DNA of 64,000 nucleotides from Granulimonas faecalis (GCF_022834715.1 NZ_BQKC01000001.1:1028501-1092500), one strand, 5' to 3'. Shown: positions 11,231 to 20,528, counted from the first letter of the stretch. Numbers and translations: made by a program. The notes: generated by a model not told the origin, from the letters alone.

Positions 11231-11288
11231 AACCTGAAGCCCTCTGGGGCGGTCCCTTCAGGTTGCGCACACATGGCTCGGGTACACT
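11231..11288 (+). promoter_or_regulatory. Dyad and candidate promoter ahead of RNase J
   Basis: AACCTGAAG (11231-11239) is exactly inverted at 11256-11264 (CTTCAGGTT) across 16 bases. The right arm runs into TTGCGC (11263-11268), with a -10-like TACACT at 11283-11288. The 14-base spacing is too short for a standard promoter, so the -35 assignment is doubtful. The dyad could be an operator or an RNA hairpin. A further CGGGG/CCCCG hairpin sits at 11313-11329 in the leader. Confidence 0.4.
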
Positions 11289-11386
11289 GGTCGGTCATGC
11301 ACAGTTAGGCAGCGGGGTTCCAGACCCCGTCACATAGTTGGAGAACGCGGCGCCACGGCGCCCCGACGAAAGGACACTCACCCTCA

Positions 11387-13051
11387 ATGGCAAAAAAGAA
11401 CCCGCCCCTCAAGATCATCCCCCTGGGCGGCCTCGACGGCATCGGCAAGAACATGACCGTGTTCGAGTACGGGGACGACATGATCCTCGACGACGCCGGC
11501 CTGATGTTCCCCGACGACGACCAGCCCGGCATCGACCTCGTCCTGCCCGACTACACCTACGTCCTGGAGAACGAGCACAAGCTCCGGGGCATCTTCATCA
11601 CCCACGGCCACGAGGACCACACGGGGTCGCTGCCCTACGTCCTGCGCGACCTCACCCGCAAGGTGCCCATCTACGCCTCACGCATGACCCTCGGCCTCGT
11701 GGAGGGCAAGCTCGCCGAGCACAGGCTCACCAACGAGCAGCTCGTCGAGGTCAAGAGCGGCCAGCACGTGGACATGGGCGCCTTCGGGGTCGACTTCTTC
11801 TCCATGACCCACTCCATCCCCGGCGCCATGGGCGTCTTCATCCGCACGCCCCAGGGCACGGTGCTGCACACCGGCGACTTCAAGCTCGACCAGACCCCCA
11901 TCGACGGCGTGCGCCCCGACTACAGCGCCATCAACCGCTTCGCCGCCGAGGGCGTCGACCTGCTGCTCTCCGACTCCACCAACGCCACCCGCCCCGGGTT
12001 CACCGGGTCCGAGGCCACGGTGGGGGCGAGCCTGCGCCACATCATCAAGAACGCCCCGGGCCGCGTCTTCGTGGCCTCGTTCTCCAGCCACATCCACCGT
12101 CTCCAGCAGGTCTGCGACGCCGCGGTGTCCGTGGGGCGCAAGGTGGTCGTAACCGGTCGCTCCATGATCTCCAACACCAAGATCGCCCGGAAGCTCGGCT
12201 ACCTCGACATCCCCGAGGAGGACATCATCGACGCCTTCGACGTCGACGGCCTGCCCGACGAGAAGGTGGTCGTGCTCTGCACCGGCTCCCAGGGCGAGCC
12301 CCTCTCGGCCCTGGCCCGCATGGCCAACGGCGAGCACCGCTCCCTCACCATCACCGACAAGGACACGGTGATCATCAGCGCCACCCCCATCCCCGGCAAC
12401 GAGAAGGGGGTCCAGTCCATCATCAACTCCCTCTCCAAGGTGGGCTGCACCATCTTCGACAAGAGCAACGCCCTGGTGCACGTCTCGGGCCACGGCTCCC
12501 AAGAGGAGCTCAAGCTCATGCTCGCCATGGTGAACCCCCGCTACTTCGCCCCGGTCCACGGCGAGGCCGTGCACCTGCGGGCCCACGCCAAGCTCGCCAT
12601 GGACATGGGCATCCTGCCCGACCACATCTTCGTGATCGACAACGGCGACACCCTGGAGATGCGCAACCACAAGGTCAGGCTGGGGACCCCCGTGGACTCC
12701 GGTGTGGTCTACGTCGACGGCATGCGCATCTCCGACGCCGACCCGGTGGTGCTCCGCGACCGCCAGAAGCTCTCCTGCGACGGCATCGTCACCTGCGTGG
12801 TGACCGTGGCCTCGCGCACCCACAAGGCCCTCGAGATCGACATCTCCGGCCGCGGCATCTCCTTCGCCGACGACTCCGAGCTCCTCGGCGGGGCCCAGGA
12901 CGTGGTGCGCTCCACCGTTGACCGCTCCGCGGAGAAGGCCGGCAACAACGTGGACGCCACCCGCAAGGCTGTCCGCAACGCCCTGTCCAACTACCTCTGG
13001 AGCAAGACCAAGACCCGCCCGCTCATCATTCCGGTCGTGATGGAGGTCTAG
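11387..13051 (+). CDS. rnj: Ribonuclease J
   Basis: A 554-residue metallo-beta-lactamase/beta-CASP ribonuclease with 5'-3' exo- and endonuclease activity. The dinuclear metal motif HGHEDH lies at 73-78. The IPLGGLDGIGKNM start, SGHGSQEE and NPRYFAPVHGE are diagnostic RNase J segments. The ATG at 11387 has GAAAGGA about 12 bases upstream, a long spacing. It has its own leader after the pnp terminator and is followed 5 bases later by ftsK. Confidence 0.95.
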   Translation: MAKKNPPLKIIPLGGLDGIGKNMTVFEYGDDMILDDAGLMFPDDDQPGIDLVLPDYTYVLENEHKLRGIFITHGHEDHTGSLPYVLRDLTRKVPIYASRMTLGLVEGKLAEHRLTNEQLVEVKSGQHVDMGAFGVDFFSMTHSIPGAMGVFIRTPQGTVLHTGDFKLDQTPIDGVRPDYSAINRFAAEGVDLLLSDSTNATRPGFTGSEATVGASLRHIIKNAPGRVFVASFSSHIHRLQQVCDAAVSVGRKVVVTGRSMISNTKIARKLGYLDIPEEDIIDAFDVDGLPDEKVVVLCTGSQGEPLSALARMANGEHRSLTITDKDTVIISATPIPGNEKGVQSIINSLSKVGCTIFDKSNALVHVSGHGSQEELKLMLAMVNPRYFAPVHGEAVHLRAHAKLAMDMGILPDHIFVIDNGDTLEMRNHKVRLGTPVDSGVVYVDGMRISDADPVVLRDRQKLSCDGIVTCVVTVASRTHKALEIDISGRGISFADDSELLGGAQDVVRSTVDRSAEKAGNNVDATRKAVRNALSNYLWSKTKTRPLIIPVVMEV

Positions 13052-13055
13052 CCGG

Positions 13056-15671
13056 ATGCCCTCCCAACGCAGAACAAACGCACCCAAGAAGAAGGCGCCC
13101 CAGACGAGGGGGAGGGGAGCGGCCCAGCAGCCCGTGGTCGCCCCTTCCGCATGGCACGACATCGTGGGCGTCGCCCTCGTGGTCGTGGCGGTCGCCATGG
13201 CCATCGCCCTGGCAAGCCCCTCGAGCGCCGTCGTGGCGGACGCCTGCCGCACGTTCCTCACCTACGGGTTCGGCGCGGGGGCCATGCTCGTGCCGGTGGC
13301 GCTGCTCCTCTACGCCATCACGTTCTTCATGCCCTCCGACGGCCCGCTCTCCGCACGGGCGGCCCTGGGCCTCGTGCTCATCGTGACGTCGGTGCTGGCC
13401 ATGCTCTCGCTGCTCTACGTGCCGGCGGCCACGGCCGAGGCGGAGGCCGCCTGGGTCTTCCGCCCCGAGGTCGCCTGCAACGCCGGCGGCTACTGGGGAG
13501 GCGCCCTCGCCTGGGTGCTCCTCACCCTCGTGGGCCAGACCATCGGCATGGTCGTGCTCGTGGGCATGGTCGTCGCGGGCATCGTGATCTGCGGCTTCTC
13601 CATCTCCGGGCTCGTGGCCAAGATCCGCGACGCCTCCTCCAGCGCCCACGAGCACCTGGCCGAGCGCAGGAGCGAGCGCGTGGCCGCCCGGGAGGACCGC
13701 GCCGCCGACGCCTCGGCGGCGACCACCGTGCTGCCGTCCAAGCGCGGCGCGCGTTCCAAGGGGAAGGGCGACGAGACCACCTTCATCGGCGCCCGCAAGA
13801 CCACCGTGCTCCGTCGCGACGGCGAGGAGCGCCCCAAGCGCCACCCGCGCCTGGAGGACCAGGGCCCCGCGGCGCACCACGACGAGGTGGAGGGCCTCGA
13901 GCCCGAGTCCGCGGCCGCAGACGACGTCGTGGCGCCGCTCCCCGTGCCCACGAGGAAGGTCGAGCGCAGGCGCCGCCGCACCAAGGACGACGCCTCCGCG
14001 CCGGAGGCCGCGCCCACGACCGTGCTGCCCTGGGAGGACGCACCGTCCGCAGACGACACGGCCGCCGCTGTGAGCGCCGGGACCCCTGCCGCGACACCGG
14101 AGAAGGCCCCCGAGGCCCCGCGGACCGGGGACGCGCCCCGCGGGGGAGTGGCCAAGGGCGCCATGGTCGCCGCCCCCAAGAACCCCAGCCGCCCCGGCGA
14201 GGGCTCCGAGACCTTCGAGCTGCCGCCGCTCTCCCTGCTCGACACCTCCAGCGACACCGCCGTCACGGCCAGCTCGGAGGAGGAGCTCCAGGAGACGGCC
14301 GACCACCTACAGGCCAAGCTCGTGGAGTTCGGCTCCACGAGCCGTGTCGTGGGCTGGGTCGCCGGCCCCATCGTCACCACGTTCCAGATCGCCATGGGCG
14401 AGGGCGAGCGCGTCTCCAAGATCATGAACCTCGAGGACGACATCGCCCTGGCCCTCGCCGCCAAGTCGGTGCGCATCTTCGTCATCCCCGGCTCCAGCCA
14501 CCTGGGCATCGAGATCCCCAACCGCGAGCGACGCAACGTCTACCTCGGCGACGTCGTGCCCTTTTCCAAGGGCGGGCCTCTCGAGTTCGCCGTGGGCCGC
14601 GACTCCGAGGGCAAGCCCGTGGTGGCAGACCTCGCCAAGATGCCCCACCTGCTCATCGCCGGCACCACGGGCTCGGGCAAGTCGGTGGCCATCAACACGC
14701 TCATCATGTCCATGCTCATGCGCTCCACGCCCGAGCAGCTCCGGCTCATCCTGGTGGACCCCAAGCGCGTGGAGTTCTCCTTCTACGACGGCCTGCCGCA
14801 CCTCTACGTGCCGGTGGTCACCGAGCCCAAGCAGGCGGCGAGCGCCCTGCAGTGGGCCGTCTCCGAGATGGAGCGGCGCCTCAAGGTCTTCCAGAAGGCC
14901 GGGGTGAGAAACATCGGCGGCTACAACAAGAAGGTGGAGTCCGGCGTGCTCGACAAGGACGGCGTGCCGCCCGAGTCCATGCCCTACCTCGTGGTGGTGG
15001 TCGACGAGCTCTCCGACCTCATGATGGTCTCCGGCAAGGAGGTGGAGGCCTCCATCGTGCGCATCGCCCAGCTGGCCCGTGCCGCGGGCATCCACCTCGT
15101 GCTCGCCACCCAGCGCCCCACGGCCGACGTCGTCACGGGCCTCATCAAGGCCAACATCGAGAGCCGCATGGCCCTCACCGTGGCCCAGAAGAACGACTCC
15201 CGCATCATCCTCGACGGCCCCGGCGCCAACCGGCTCCTCGGCAACGGCGACATGCTGTTCAAGACCGGCGGCAACACCCCCCGCCGCGTGCTCGGCTGCT
15301 ACGTCTCAGACGCGGAGGTGGAGAACGTCGTGGAGTTCCTCGCGAGCCAGGGCGAGCCCGACTACCACGACGAGATCCTCACCGCCGTGGCGCCGAGCCC
15401 GCTCTCCTCCGGTGTCGAGGACGATGAGGACGAGGACGACCCGCTGCTCTGGGAGGCCGCCCAGATCGTCGTGGATTCCCAGCTGGGATCGACCTCCGGC
15501 CTCCAGCGCCGCCTCAAGGTGGGCTACGCTAGGGCCGGCCGCATCATGGACATGCTCGAGCACAAGGGCGTCGTCGGGCCCCCGGACGGGTCCAAGCCCC
15601 GAGACGTGCTCCTCGACCCGCGCGGTCTGGACGAGCTCATGGCCGCCGACGCGACCTACCGGGAGGTGTAA
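13056..15671 (+). CDS. ftsK: DNA translocase FtsK/SpoIIIE
   Basis: An 871-residue septal DNA pump. The N-terminal region contains about four membrane helices (residues 30-190). A long charged, Ala/Pro-rich linker (about 195-410) is followed by the alpha/beta motor with Walker A GTTGSGKS at 536-543 and Walker B LVVVVDELSDLM. A winged-helix gamma domain occupies the last 65 residues (STSGLQRRLKVGYARAGRIMD). It clears chromosome ends trapped at the division septum. It follows rnj by 4 bases, the common rnj-ftsK order of actinobacteria and clostridia. The linker has low complexity and the highest GC in the gene. Confidence 0.95.
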   Translation: MPSQRRTNAPKKKAPQTRGRGAAQQPVVAPSAWHDIVGVALVVVAVAMAIALASPSSAVVADACRTFLTYGFGAGAMLVPVALLLYAITFFMPSDGPLSARAALGLVLIVTSVLAMLSLLYVPAATAEAEAAWVFRPEVACNAGGYWGGALAWVLLTLVGQTIGMVVLVGMVVAGIVICGFSISGLVAKIRDASSSAHEHLAERRSERVAAREDRAADASAATTVLPSKRGARSKGKGDETTFIGARKTTVLRRDGEERPKRHPRLEDQGPAAHHDEVEGLEPESAAADDVVAPLPVPTRKVERRRRRTKDDASAPEAAPTTVLPWEDAPSADDTAAAVSAGTPAATPEKAPEAPRTGDAPRGGVAKGAMVAAPKNPSRPGEGSETFELPPLSLLDTSSDTAVTASSEEELQETADHLQAKLVEFGSTSRVVGWVAGPIVTTFQIAMGEGERVSKIMNLEDDIALALAAKSVRIFVIPGSSHLGIEIPNRERRNVYLGDVVPFSKGGPLEFAVGRDSEGKPVVADLAKMPHLLIAGTTGSGKSVAINTLIMSMLMRSTPEQLRLILVDPKRVEFSFYDGLPHLYVPVVTEPKQAASALQWAVSEMERRLKVFQKAGVRNIGGYNKKVESGVLDKDGVPPESMPYLVVVVDELSDLMMVSGKEVEASIVRIAQLARAAGIHLVLATQRPTADVVTGLIKANIESRMALTVAQKNDSRIILDGPGANRLLGNGDMLFKTGGNTPRRVLGCYVSDAEVENVVEFLASQGEPDYHDEILTAVAPSPLSSGVEDDEDEDDPLLWEAAQIVVDSQLGSTSGLQRRLKVGYARAGRIMDMLEHKGVVGPPDGSKPRDVLLDPRGLDELMAADATYREV

Positions 15672-15674
15672 GCC

Positions 15675-17300
15675 ATGGCACGGCCCAGATTCAGCGACTT
15701 CCTCTCCAACCGCCGCCGCCAGCTCGGCCTCACCATCCCCCAGGCCTCCCGCGCGCTCCGGCTCAAGGAGCAGGTGCTCGTGGCCTTCGAGGAGGGCGAC
15801 TGGGAGCGCATCCCGCGCTCCGGCTACGCCCAGGGCATGCTGTCGAGCTACGCCCGCTACCTCGGCCTCAACCCCCGCGAGGTCATCGACCTCTTCCAGG
15901 ACGACCTCCACGCCTATGCGAACGGGCAGGGAGCGGGTCCCTCGCGCCGGCAGCACCGCGATGACGACCCCGCCCGCGGACGGGGCCGCCAGGGGGTCGT
16001 GGCGCCCTCCCGGGACCACGACCTCTACGGCTCGGCGGGCCCGGCCGGCTCCATCCTCTCCGGCACCCTCGTGGGCAGCTCGTACCTCCACAGCGCCGAG
16101 GAGCGCCGCGGCAGCTCGCCGCTGGTGAACGGCCGCAGCGCCGGTTACTCCGAGCGGTACCTGCGGCAGAACGGCTACGCGACGCCCGGAGCCGAGGGTG
16201 GCTCGCTGCCTCCGGTCGGCGGCAGCACCCCCGAGCGAGACTACCCCCAGGGCCGCCCCTACACGGCCCGGGCCCCGCACACAGACCGCCCGCATCGGAC
16301 GACGGCCGGGCGCTCCACCACGGCGTCGGCCCGCGCCGGGCGCAACCGCTCCGCCCGGGCGCGCCAAGACGCCCGGCGGTACGCCTCCGCGGACATCCAG
16401 ACCCGCGACGTCTCGTCCACCATGTACGACGACGACCTCCGCTACGGGCTCGCGGCCAACACCTACCGGCAGGCCTCCTCGGCCGAGGTGAGGGAGAGCG
16501 CGCGCACCCAGGCCCCGGCACCCCAGCGCCCCAACGTGCGCAGGCGCCCGTCGGCCACCGACCGCCACCGGCCGAGCCAGCGCCCCTCCAGGCAGCCGCG
16601 CTCAGGCGTCCTCGGGGTGGTCGACGCCTGGTTCTCCGACCCGCGCAGGACCATGCTCACAGTGTTCGTGGCCCTCGGCGTGCTGCTCATCGTCGTCATC
16701 GTCCTCTCCGTGAGGAGCTGCACGGCGCCCGCCCCCGAGGGCGGCAACCGCGACCAGGTGGCCGCATCGCAGCCCGCGACCCAGGACACCTCGGCCCCTT
16801 CCTCCGGCGACGGTTCCGCGACGTCCGGCGACGGACAGGCGCAGCCTGCGTCCACGACGCCCGCCGCCGCGCAGGACGACGCGGACGAGCCCGTGGAGGT
16901 CCAGGTCTCCGTGCCCGAGGGCGCCGCCGTGTGGGTCGAGGTCAAGAACGGCGACCGCAACGAGGTCGCCCAGACCGTGACCGGCCCCTGGGAGCAGAAG
17001 TTCACCGTCGACGGCGAGCTCGAGGTGCGCACGGCCGACCCCACCCAGGTCACTGTCACCGCCAACGGCCAGCCCGTCTCCTTCGACACGTCCGCAGCCG
17101 GCATCGGCACGGCCACGGTCAAGGGCCCCTCGACCGACGACCAGGCCTCCGGGGACGGCTCCGACGGCCAGGGCTCGGGTGCGGGCTCGTCGGACGCCTC
17201 CGGCGACACCGGCTCCGCGGCCCCCGCCGACGGCTCGGCCACATCCTCGAACCAGGGGCAGAGCCGCTCCTCAACCTCCTCGTCCGGCGCCGCCGAGTAG
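15675..17300 (+). CDS. rodZ: RodZ-like helix-turn-helix membrane protein
   Basis: A 541-residue protein. The N-terminal cytoplasmic HTH_25 domain (about 5-70: FLSNRRRQLGLTIPQASRAL, then RSGYAQGMLSSYARYLGLNP) is followed by about 250 residues of low-complexity linker rich in Arg, Ser and Tyr. A single transmembrane helix lies near 326-348, and a Ser/Gly/Asp-rich extracellular stretch carries a DUF4115-like beta domain (about 405-480: WVEVKNGDRNEVAQTVTGPW). RodZ links MreB and the wall elongation machinery in rods; no mreB is seen in the window. The linker is far longer than in typical RodZ and suits a disordered spacer. It sits directly after ftsK (3-base gap). Confidence 0.82.
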   Translation: MARPRFSDFLSNRRRQLGLTIPQASRALRLKEQVLVAFEEGDWERIPRSGYAQGMLSSYARYLGLNPREVIDLFQDDLHAYANGQGAGPSRRQHRDDDPARGRGRQGVVAPSRDHDLYGSAGPAGSILSGTLVGSSYLHSAEERRGSSPLVNGRSAGYSERYLRQNGYATPGAEGGSLPPVGGSTPERDYPQGRPYTARAPHTDRPHRTTAGRSTTASARAGRNRSARARQDARRYASADIQTRDVSSTMYDDDLRYGLAANTYRQASSAEVRESARTQAPAPQRPNVRRRPSATDRHRPSQRPSRQPRSGVLGVVDAWFSDPRRTMLTVFVALGVLLIVVIVLSVRSCTAPAPEGGNRDQVAASQPATQDTSAPSSGDGSATSGDGQAQPASTTPAAAQDDADEPVEVQVSVPEGAAVWVEVKNGDRNEVAQTVTGPWEQKFTVDGELEVRTADPTQVTVTANGQPVSFDTSAAGIGTATVKGPSTDDQASGDGSDGQGSGAGSSDASGDTGSAAPADGSATSSNQGQSRSSTSSSGAAE

Positions 17301-17340
17301 CGCCGCACACCACCGTCCACCCCGTACGGAAAGGGAACCC

Positions 17341-17838
17341 ATGGCCAAGGACTCCTCCTTCGACATCGTCTCCCAGGTCGACATGCAAGAGGTCGACAAC
17401 GCCTACCAGCAGACCGCGCGCGAGCTCACCCAGCGCTACGACCTCAAGTCGTCCGGCGCGACCGTCGACCTCTCCAAGGCCGACGGCACCGTGACCGTCA
17501 CCGCCCCGGCCGACTTCGTGGCGCGCCAGGTCATCGACGTCCTCAACGGGCGCCTCCACAAGCGCGGCGTGGACCTCAAGGCCGTCCAGTGGGATGCGCC
17601 CCAGGCCGCGAGCGGCGGCAACGTGCGGGTGGTGGGGCACATCGTGTCGGGCATCGACCGCGAGCTCGCCAAGCGCATCTCCAAGGACGTCCGCGACATG
17701 AAGCTCAAGTGCAAGGTGGCCGTGGAGGACGACAAGCTCCGGGTGACCAGTCCCTCCAAGGACGTGCTCCAGCAGGTCATCGCGCAGGTCAGGGCCGCCG
17801 ACTACGACGTGCCCCTCCAGTTCACCAACTACCGCTGA
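17341..17838 (+). CDS. yajQ: YajQ family nucleotide-binding protein
   Basis: A 165-residue UPF0234 protein with two ferredoxin-like folds. Family marks are SSFDIVSQVDMQEVDNA near the start, LTQRYDLK, and QVIAQVRAADYDVPLQFTNYR at the C-terminus. Homologues bind nucleotides, including cyclic di-GMP in Xanthomonas; the ligand here is unknown. AAAGGGAACCC precedes the ATG at 17341. It lies between rodZ and rimO in a same-strand run. Confidence 0.93.
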   Translation: MAKDSSFDIVSQVDMQEVDNAYQQTARELTQRYDLKSSGATVDLSKADGTVTVTAPADFVARQVIDVLNGRLHKRGVDLKAVQWDAPQAASGGNVRVVGHIVSGIDRELAKRISKDVRDMKLKCKVAVEDDKLRVTSPSKDVLQQVIAQVRAADYDVPLQFTNYR

Positions 17839-17851
17839 GGTGCCCGTGCCC

Positions 17852-19213
17852 ATGGATGAGACCCTAGAGACCGCCGGGGACGCGCCGCGCGTCCTCTTCG
17901 TCACCCTCGGATGCGCCAAGAACGAGGTCGACACCGACCGCATGCGCTCGATCCTCGAACGCGCCGGCTTCGGGGAGGCCGACGGCGTCGCCGACGCCGA
18001 CGTCGTCCTCGTGAACACCTGCTCGTTCCTCGCGAGCGCCACATCGGAGTCCATCGAGACCACCCTCGAGCTCGCCGAGGAGCGCGCCGCCGGCGCCCGG
18101 GAGCTGCCCATCGTGATGTGCGGCTGCGTCCCCTCGCGCTACGGGGACGACCTCCCCTCCGAGCTGCCCGAGGTGGCGGCCTTCGTCCGCACCGACGAGG
18201 AGGACGGCATCGCCGGCGTCATGGAGCGCGTGCTCGGCCGGGTGCCCGCCGCCGCCCCCAACGCCGCGGGCCCGCTCCGCACGGTCCAGGGGGCCAGCGC
18301 CTACGTCAAGATCTCGGACGGCTGCGACCGCTTCTGCTCGTTCTGCGCCATCCCCTACATCCGGGGCCGCTACGCCTCGCGGCCGGCCGACGAGATCCTC
18401 GAGGAGGTCGAGGGCCAGCTCGAGGGCGGCGCCCGCGAGATCGTGCTCATCGGCCAGGACACCGGCATCTGGGGCTCGGACCTCGAGGAGCCCCGGACCC
18501 TCGCCGACCTCCTGAACCTCCTGGCCCCCGTGGCCGAGGCCCACGGCGCCTGGGTCCGCGTGCTCTACCTGCAGCCCGAGGGCATGACCCCCGAGCTCGT
18601 GGCGGCCATCCGCGACAACCCGGCCGTCCTTCCCTACATCGACATCCCCATCCAGCACGCATCCGGCGCCGTGCTGTCGGCCATGAACCGCACCGGCGAC
18701 GCCGAGCAGTTGGCGGGGGTCTTCGCCCGCCTGCGCGAGGAGATCCCCGACATGGTGCTGCGCACCACGGGCATGGCCGGCTTCCCCGGCGAGACCGAGG
18801 ACGACTTCGAGCTGCTCTGCGACTTCCTCGAGGAGGAGGAGTTCGACTACGTGTCGGTCTTCGCCTACTCGCCCGAGGAGGGCACGGCGGCGTGCCGCAG
18901 GCCCGACCAGGTGCCCGACGACGTGAAGCTCGAGCGCACCCAGCGCCTCATCGACATCGCCGAGAACCTCGGCTTCGCGGCCACGGCGGCCCACGTGGGC
19001 GAGACAGTCGACGTCATCGTCGACGGCGTCGAGGACGACGGCGACGGCAACGCCGAGTTCGTCGGCCACGCCTGGTTCCAGGCCCCCGACTGCGACGGCG
19101 CCGTCCACATCGCCTCCGGCGAGTACGCCGTGGGCGACGTGGTGCCCGTGCGCCTCGTCGACTCCTTCTGCTACGAGCTCGTCGGAGAGCCCCTCGAGGG
19201 CGGCGCGGCGTGA
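17852..19213 (+). CDS. rimO: Ribosomal protein S12 methylthiotransferase RimO
   Basis: A 453-residue radical-SAM enzyme that methylthiolates the conserved Asp of ribosomal protein S12. The UPF0004 region has LGCAKNEVDTD and NTCSFL. The radical-SAM triad is C158-C162-C165 in GCDRFCSFC, followed by AIPYIRGRYASR, a RimO-specific run. A C-terminal TRAM domain follows. The start could be GTG at 17840 or 17846, or ATG at 17852. The ATG is chosen, but GAGG overlapping the yajQ stop is 11 bases away, so GTG 17846 (5 bases away) is a serious alternative. The stop overlaps the pgsA start. Confidence 0.92.
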   Translation: MDETLETAGDAPRVLFVTLGCAKNEVDTDRMRSILERAGFGEADGVADADVVLVNTCSFLASATSESIETTLELAEERAAGARELPIVMCGCVPSRYGDDLPSELPEVAAFVRTDEEDGIAGVMERVLGRVPAAAPNAAGPLRTVQGASAYVKISDGCDRFCSFCAIPYIRGRYASRPADEILEEVEGQLEGGAREIVLIGQDTGIWGSDLEEPRTLADLLNLLAPVAEAHGAWVRVLYLQPEGMTPELVAAIRDNPAVLPYIDIPIQHASGAVLSAMNRTGDAEQLAGVFARLREEIPDMVLRTTGMAGFPGETEDDFELLCDFLEEEEFDYVSVFAYSPEEGTAACRRPDQVPDDVKLERTQRLIDIAENLGFAATAAHVGETVDVIVDGVEDDGDGNAEFVGHAWFQAPDCDGAVHIASGEYAVGDVVPVRLVDSFCYELVGEPLEGGAA

Positions 19214-19809
19214 GCCGGGAGGGGGGAGCGCCGGGCATCGCCACGGCCGCCAACGTCGTGACCGTCGTCAGGGTGGTGGCGATCTTCGCCTGGCTCGCGG
19301 CCGCCGAGCTCGCCGGGCCCCTGCTGCCCGACGCCGTGTCGGTGCCGTGGGCGCTGACGGCGCTCCTCTTCATCGCCATTGCGTCCACCGACTCCCTCGA
19401 CGGCTACCTGGCGCGCTCCCGCAACGAGGTCACGGACTTCGGCAAGTTCCTCGACCCCATCGCCGACAAGCTCGTGGTGGTGTCGAGCCTCCTCGTGCTC
19501 ATGGCCCAGGGCCTCGTCTCCATCTGGGTCGTCGTGGTTGTGGTCGCCCGCGAGTTCCTCGTGTCGGGTCTCCGCATGGTCGTCGCGTCCAAGGGCGTCG
19601 TGGTCGCCGCGAGCTGGCTCGGCAAGGCCAAGACCGCCACCACCATGGGGGCCGTGGGCGGCTACCTCGTGGCCATGGCCCTGCCCCAGGCATGGGCGCC
19701 CACGCTCTGGCTCTACGGGCTCTCGTGGGTCGCCATGGCCGCCGCCGTGGTGCTGACCGTCTGGTCCGGCGCAGACTACCTGGCAAAATGCTGGAAGTAC
19801 CTGTCGTAG
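19210..19809 (+). CDS. pgsA: CDP-diacylglycerol--glycerol-3-phosphate 3-phosphatidyltransferase
   Basis: A 199-residue membrane enzyme making phosphatidylglycerol phosphate from CDP-diacylglycerol. The CDP-alcohol phosphotransferase motif D-x2-D-G-x2-A-R-x8-G-x3-D-x3-D is complete (DSLDGYLAR ... GKFLDPIAD). About five hydrophobic helices are visible. It starts at GTG 19210, overlapping the rimO stop by 4 bases (GTGA). The order rimO-pgsA-cinA-recA is widely conserved in Gram-positives and supports PgsA over other family members. Confidence 0.9.
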   Translation: MSREGGAPGIATAANVVTVVRVVAIFAWLAAAELAGPLLPDAVSVPWALTALLFIAIASTDSLDGYLARSRNEVTDFGKFLDPIADKLVVVSSLLVLMAQGLVSIWVVVVVVAREFLVSGLRMVVASKGVVVAASWLGKAKTATTMGAVGGYLVAMALPQAWAPTLWLYGLSWVAMAAAVVLTVWSGADYLAKCWKYLS

Positions 19810-19823
19810 GGGAGGGGGCCGCC

Positions 19824-20369
19824 ATGGCCTTGACATGGGAGCGCGCGCTCACCGACGGGTTCCAGACGGGGGAGGCCCCCACATGGGACGAGGTCTGCGC
19901 CCTCGCGGGGGGGCTGGTCCGCGCCGCGGCGGGGGCGGGAAGGACCGTCGGCTTCGCCGAGTCCTGCACCGGGGGCCTCGCGTCCGGTGCCGTGACGTCC
20001 CAGGCCGGATCGTCGGAGGTGCTCATCGGCTCCGTGGTCAGCTACGCCTGTTCGGTCAAGGAGTCCGTCCTCGGGGTCTCGGCGACCACCCTCGCCGAGG
20101 CGGGCGCCGTCTCCGAGCGCTGCGTCCGCGAGATGGCTGCGGGGGCCCGGAGGTGCCTCGGCGCCGACGCCTGCGTCTCCATCTCCGGCATCGCCGGCCC
20201 CGGCGGCGCGGTCCCGGGCAAGCCCGTGGGCACCGTGTGGCTCTGCCTCTCGGGCCCCGAGGGGGAGAGGGCCATGCTCCGCCACTTCTCTGGCGACCGT
20301 GCGGGGGTTCGCCTCAAGGCAGTGGCCTGTGCCCTGGCCATGCACCTCTCGGCACTTGTGGAGGATTGA
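19824..20369 (+). CDS. CinA C-terminal domain protein (nicotinamide-nucleotide amidohydrolase)
   Basis: A 181-residue protein containing only the PncC/CinA-C domain. FAESCTGGL carries the family serine, SVVSYACSVKESVLGV follows, and SGIAGPGGAVPGKPVGTVW is diagnostic. Family members deamidate NMN to nicotinate mononucleotide in NAD recycling. The COG1058 half of full-length CinA is absent; this stand-alone form is common and not a truncation by damage. A GGGAGGGGG site precedes the ATG. Its place upstream of recA matches the cinA-recA linkage seen in competent Gram-positives. Confidence 0.9.
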   Translation: MALTWERALTDGFQTGEAPTWDEVCALAGGLVRAAAGAGRTVGFAESCTGGLASGAVTSQAGSSEVLIGSVVSYACSVKESVLGVSATTLAEAGAVSERCVREMAAGARRCLGADACVSISGIAGPGGAVPGKPVGTVWLCLSGPEGERAMLRHFSGDRAGVRLKAVACALAMHLSALVED

Positions 20370-20450
20370 GGGAGAGGTCACGGCACCACTGCGGGCCGTG
20401 CCATGGGGCCACCGTCCCCACCTGCGGCGACGCCGCGCGCGGAGGCCCCT

Positions 20451-20489
20451 CCGACCGCCGCGGTCGGACAGCGGTCGGAAACCGGTCGG
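20451..20489 (+). repeat. Three CGGTCGG repeats at 11-bp spacing upstream of recA
   Basis: CGGTCGG occurs at 20461-20467, 20472-20478 and 20483-20489, each exactly 11 bases apart. An inverted copy (CCGACCG) at 20451-20457 pairs with the first across a CCG loop. The phasing is close to one helical turn and places the block about 40-70 bases ahead of the recA -35. It could be an activator array or a hairpin; function unknown. Confidence 0.55.
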
Positions 20490-20528
20490 CGCGCCGTCGG
20501 GGCCGTCTGGTTCCATGGTGGCGTCGGA

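Noticed and set aside
11313-11329. A tRNA T-arm-like hairpin (GGGG-TTCCAGA-CCCC)
   Set aside because: The loop deviates from the invariant TTCRA pattern, and no acceptor, D or anticodon arms can be folded around it.
19824-20369. CinA considered as a truncated pseudogene
   Set aside because: The stand-alone C-terminal domain has its own ribosome site and intact motifs and is a common natural form.
20461-20489. Short regular repeats considered as a CRISPR array
   Set aside because: Units are only 7 bases with 4-base spacers and three copies; no cas genes are present.
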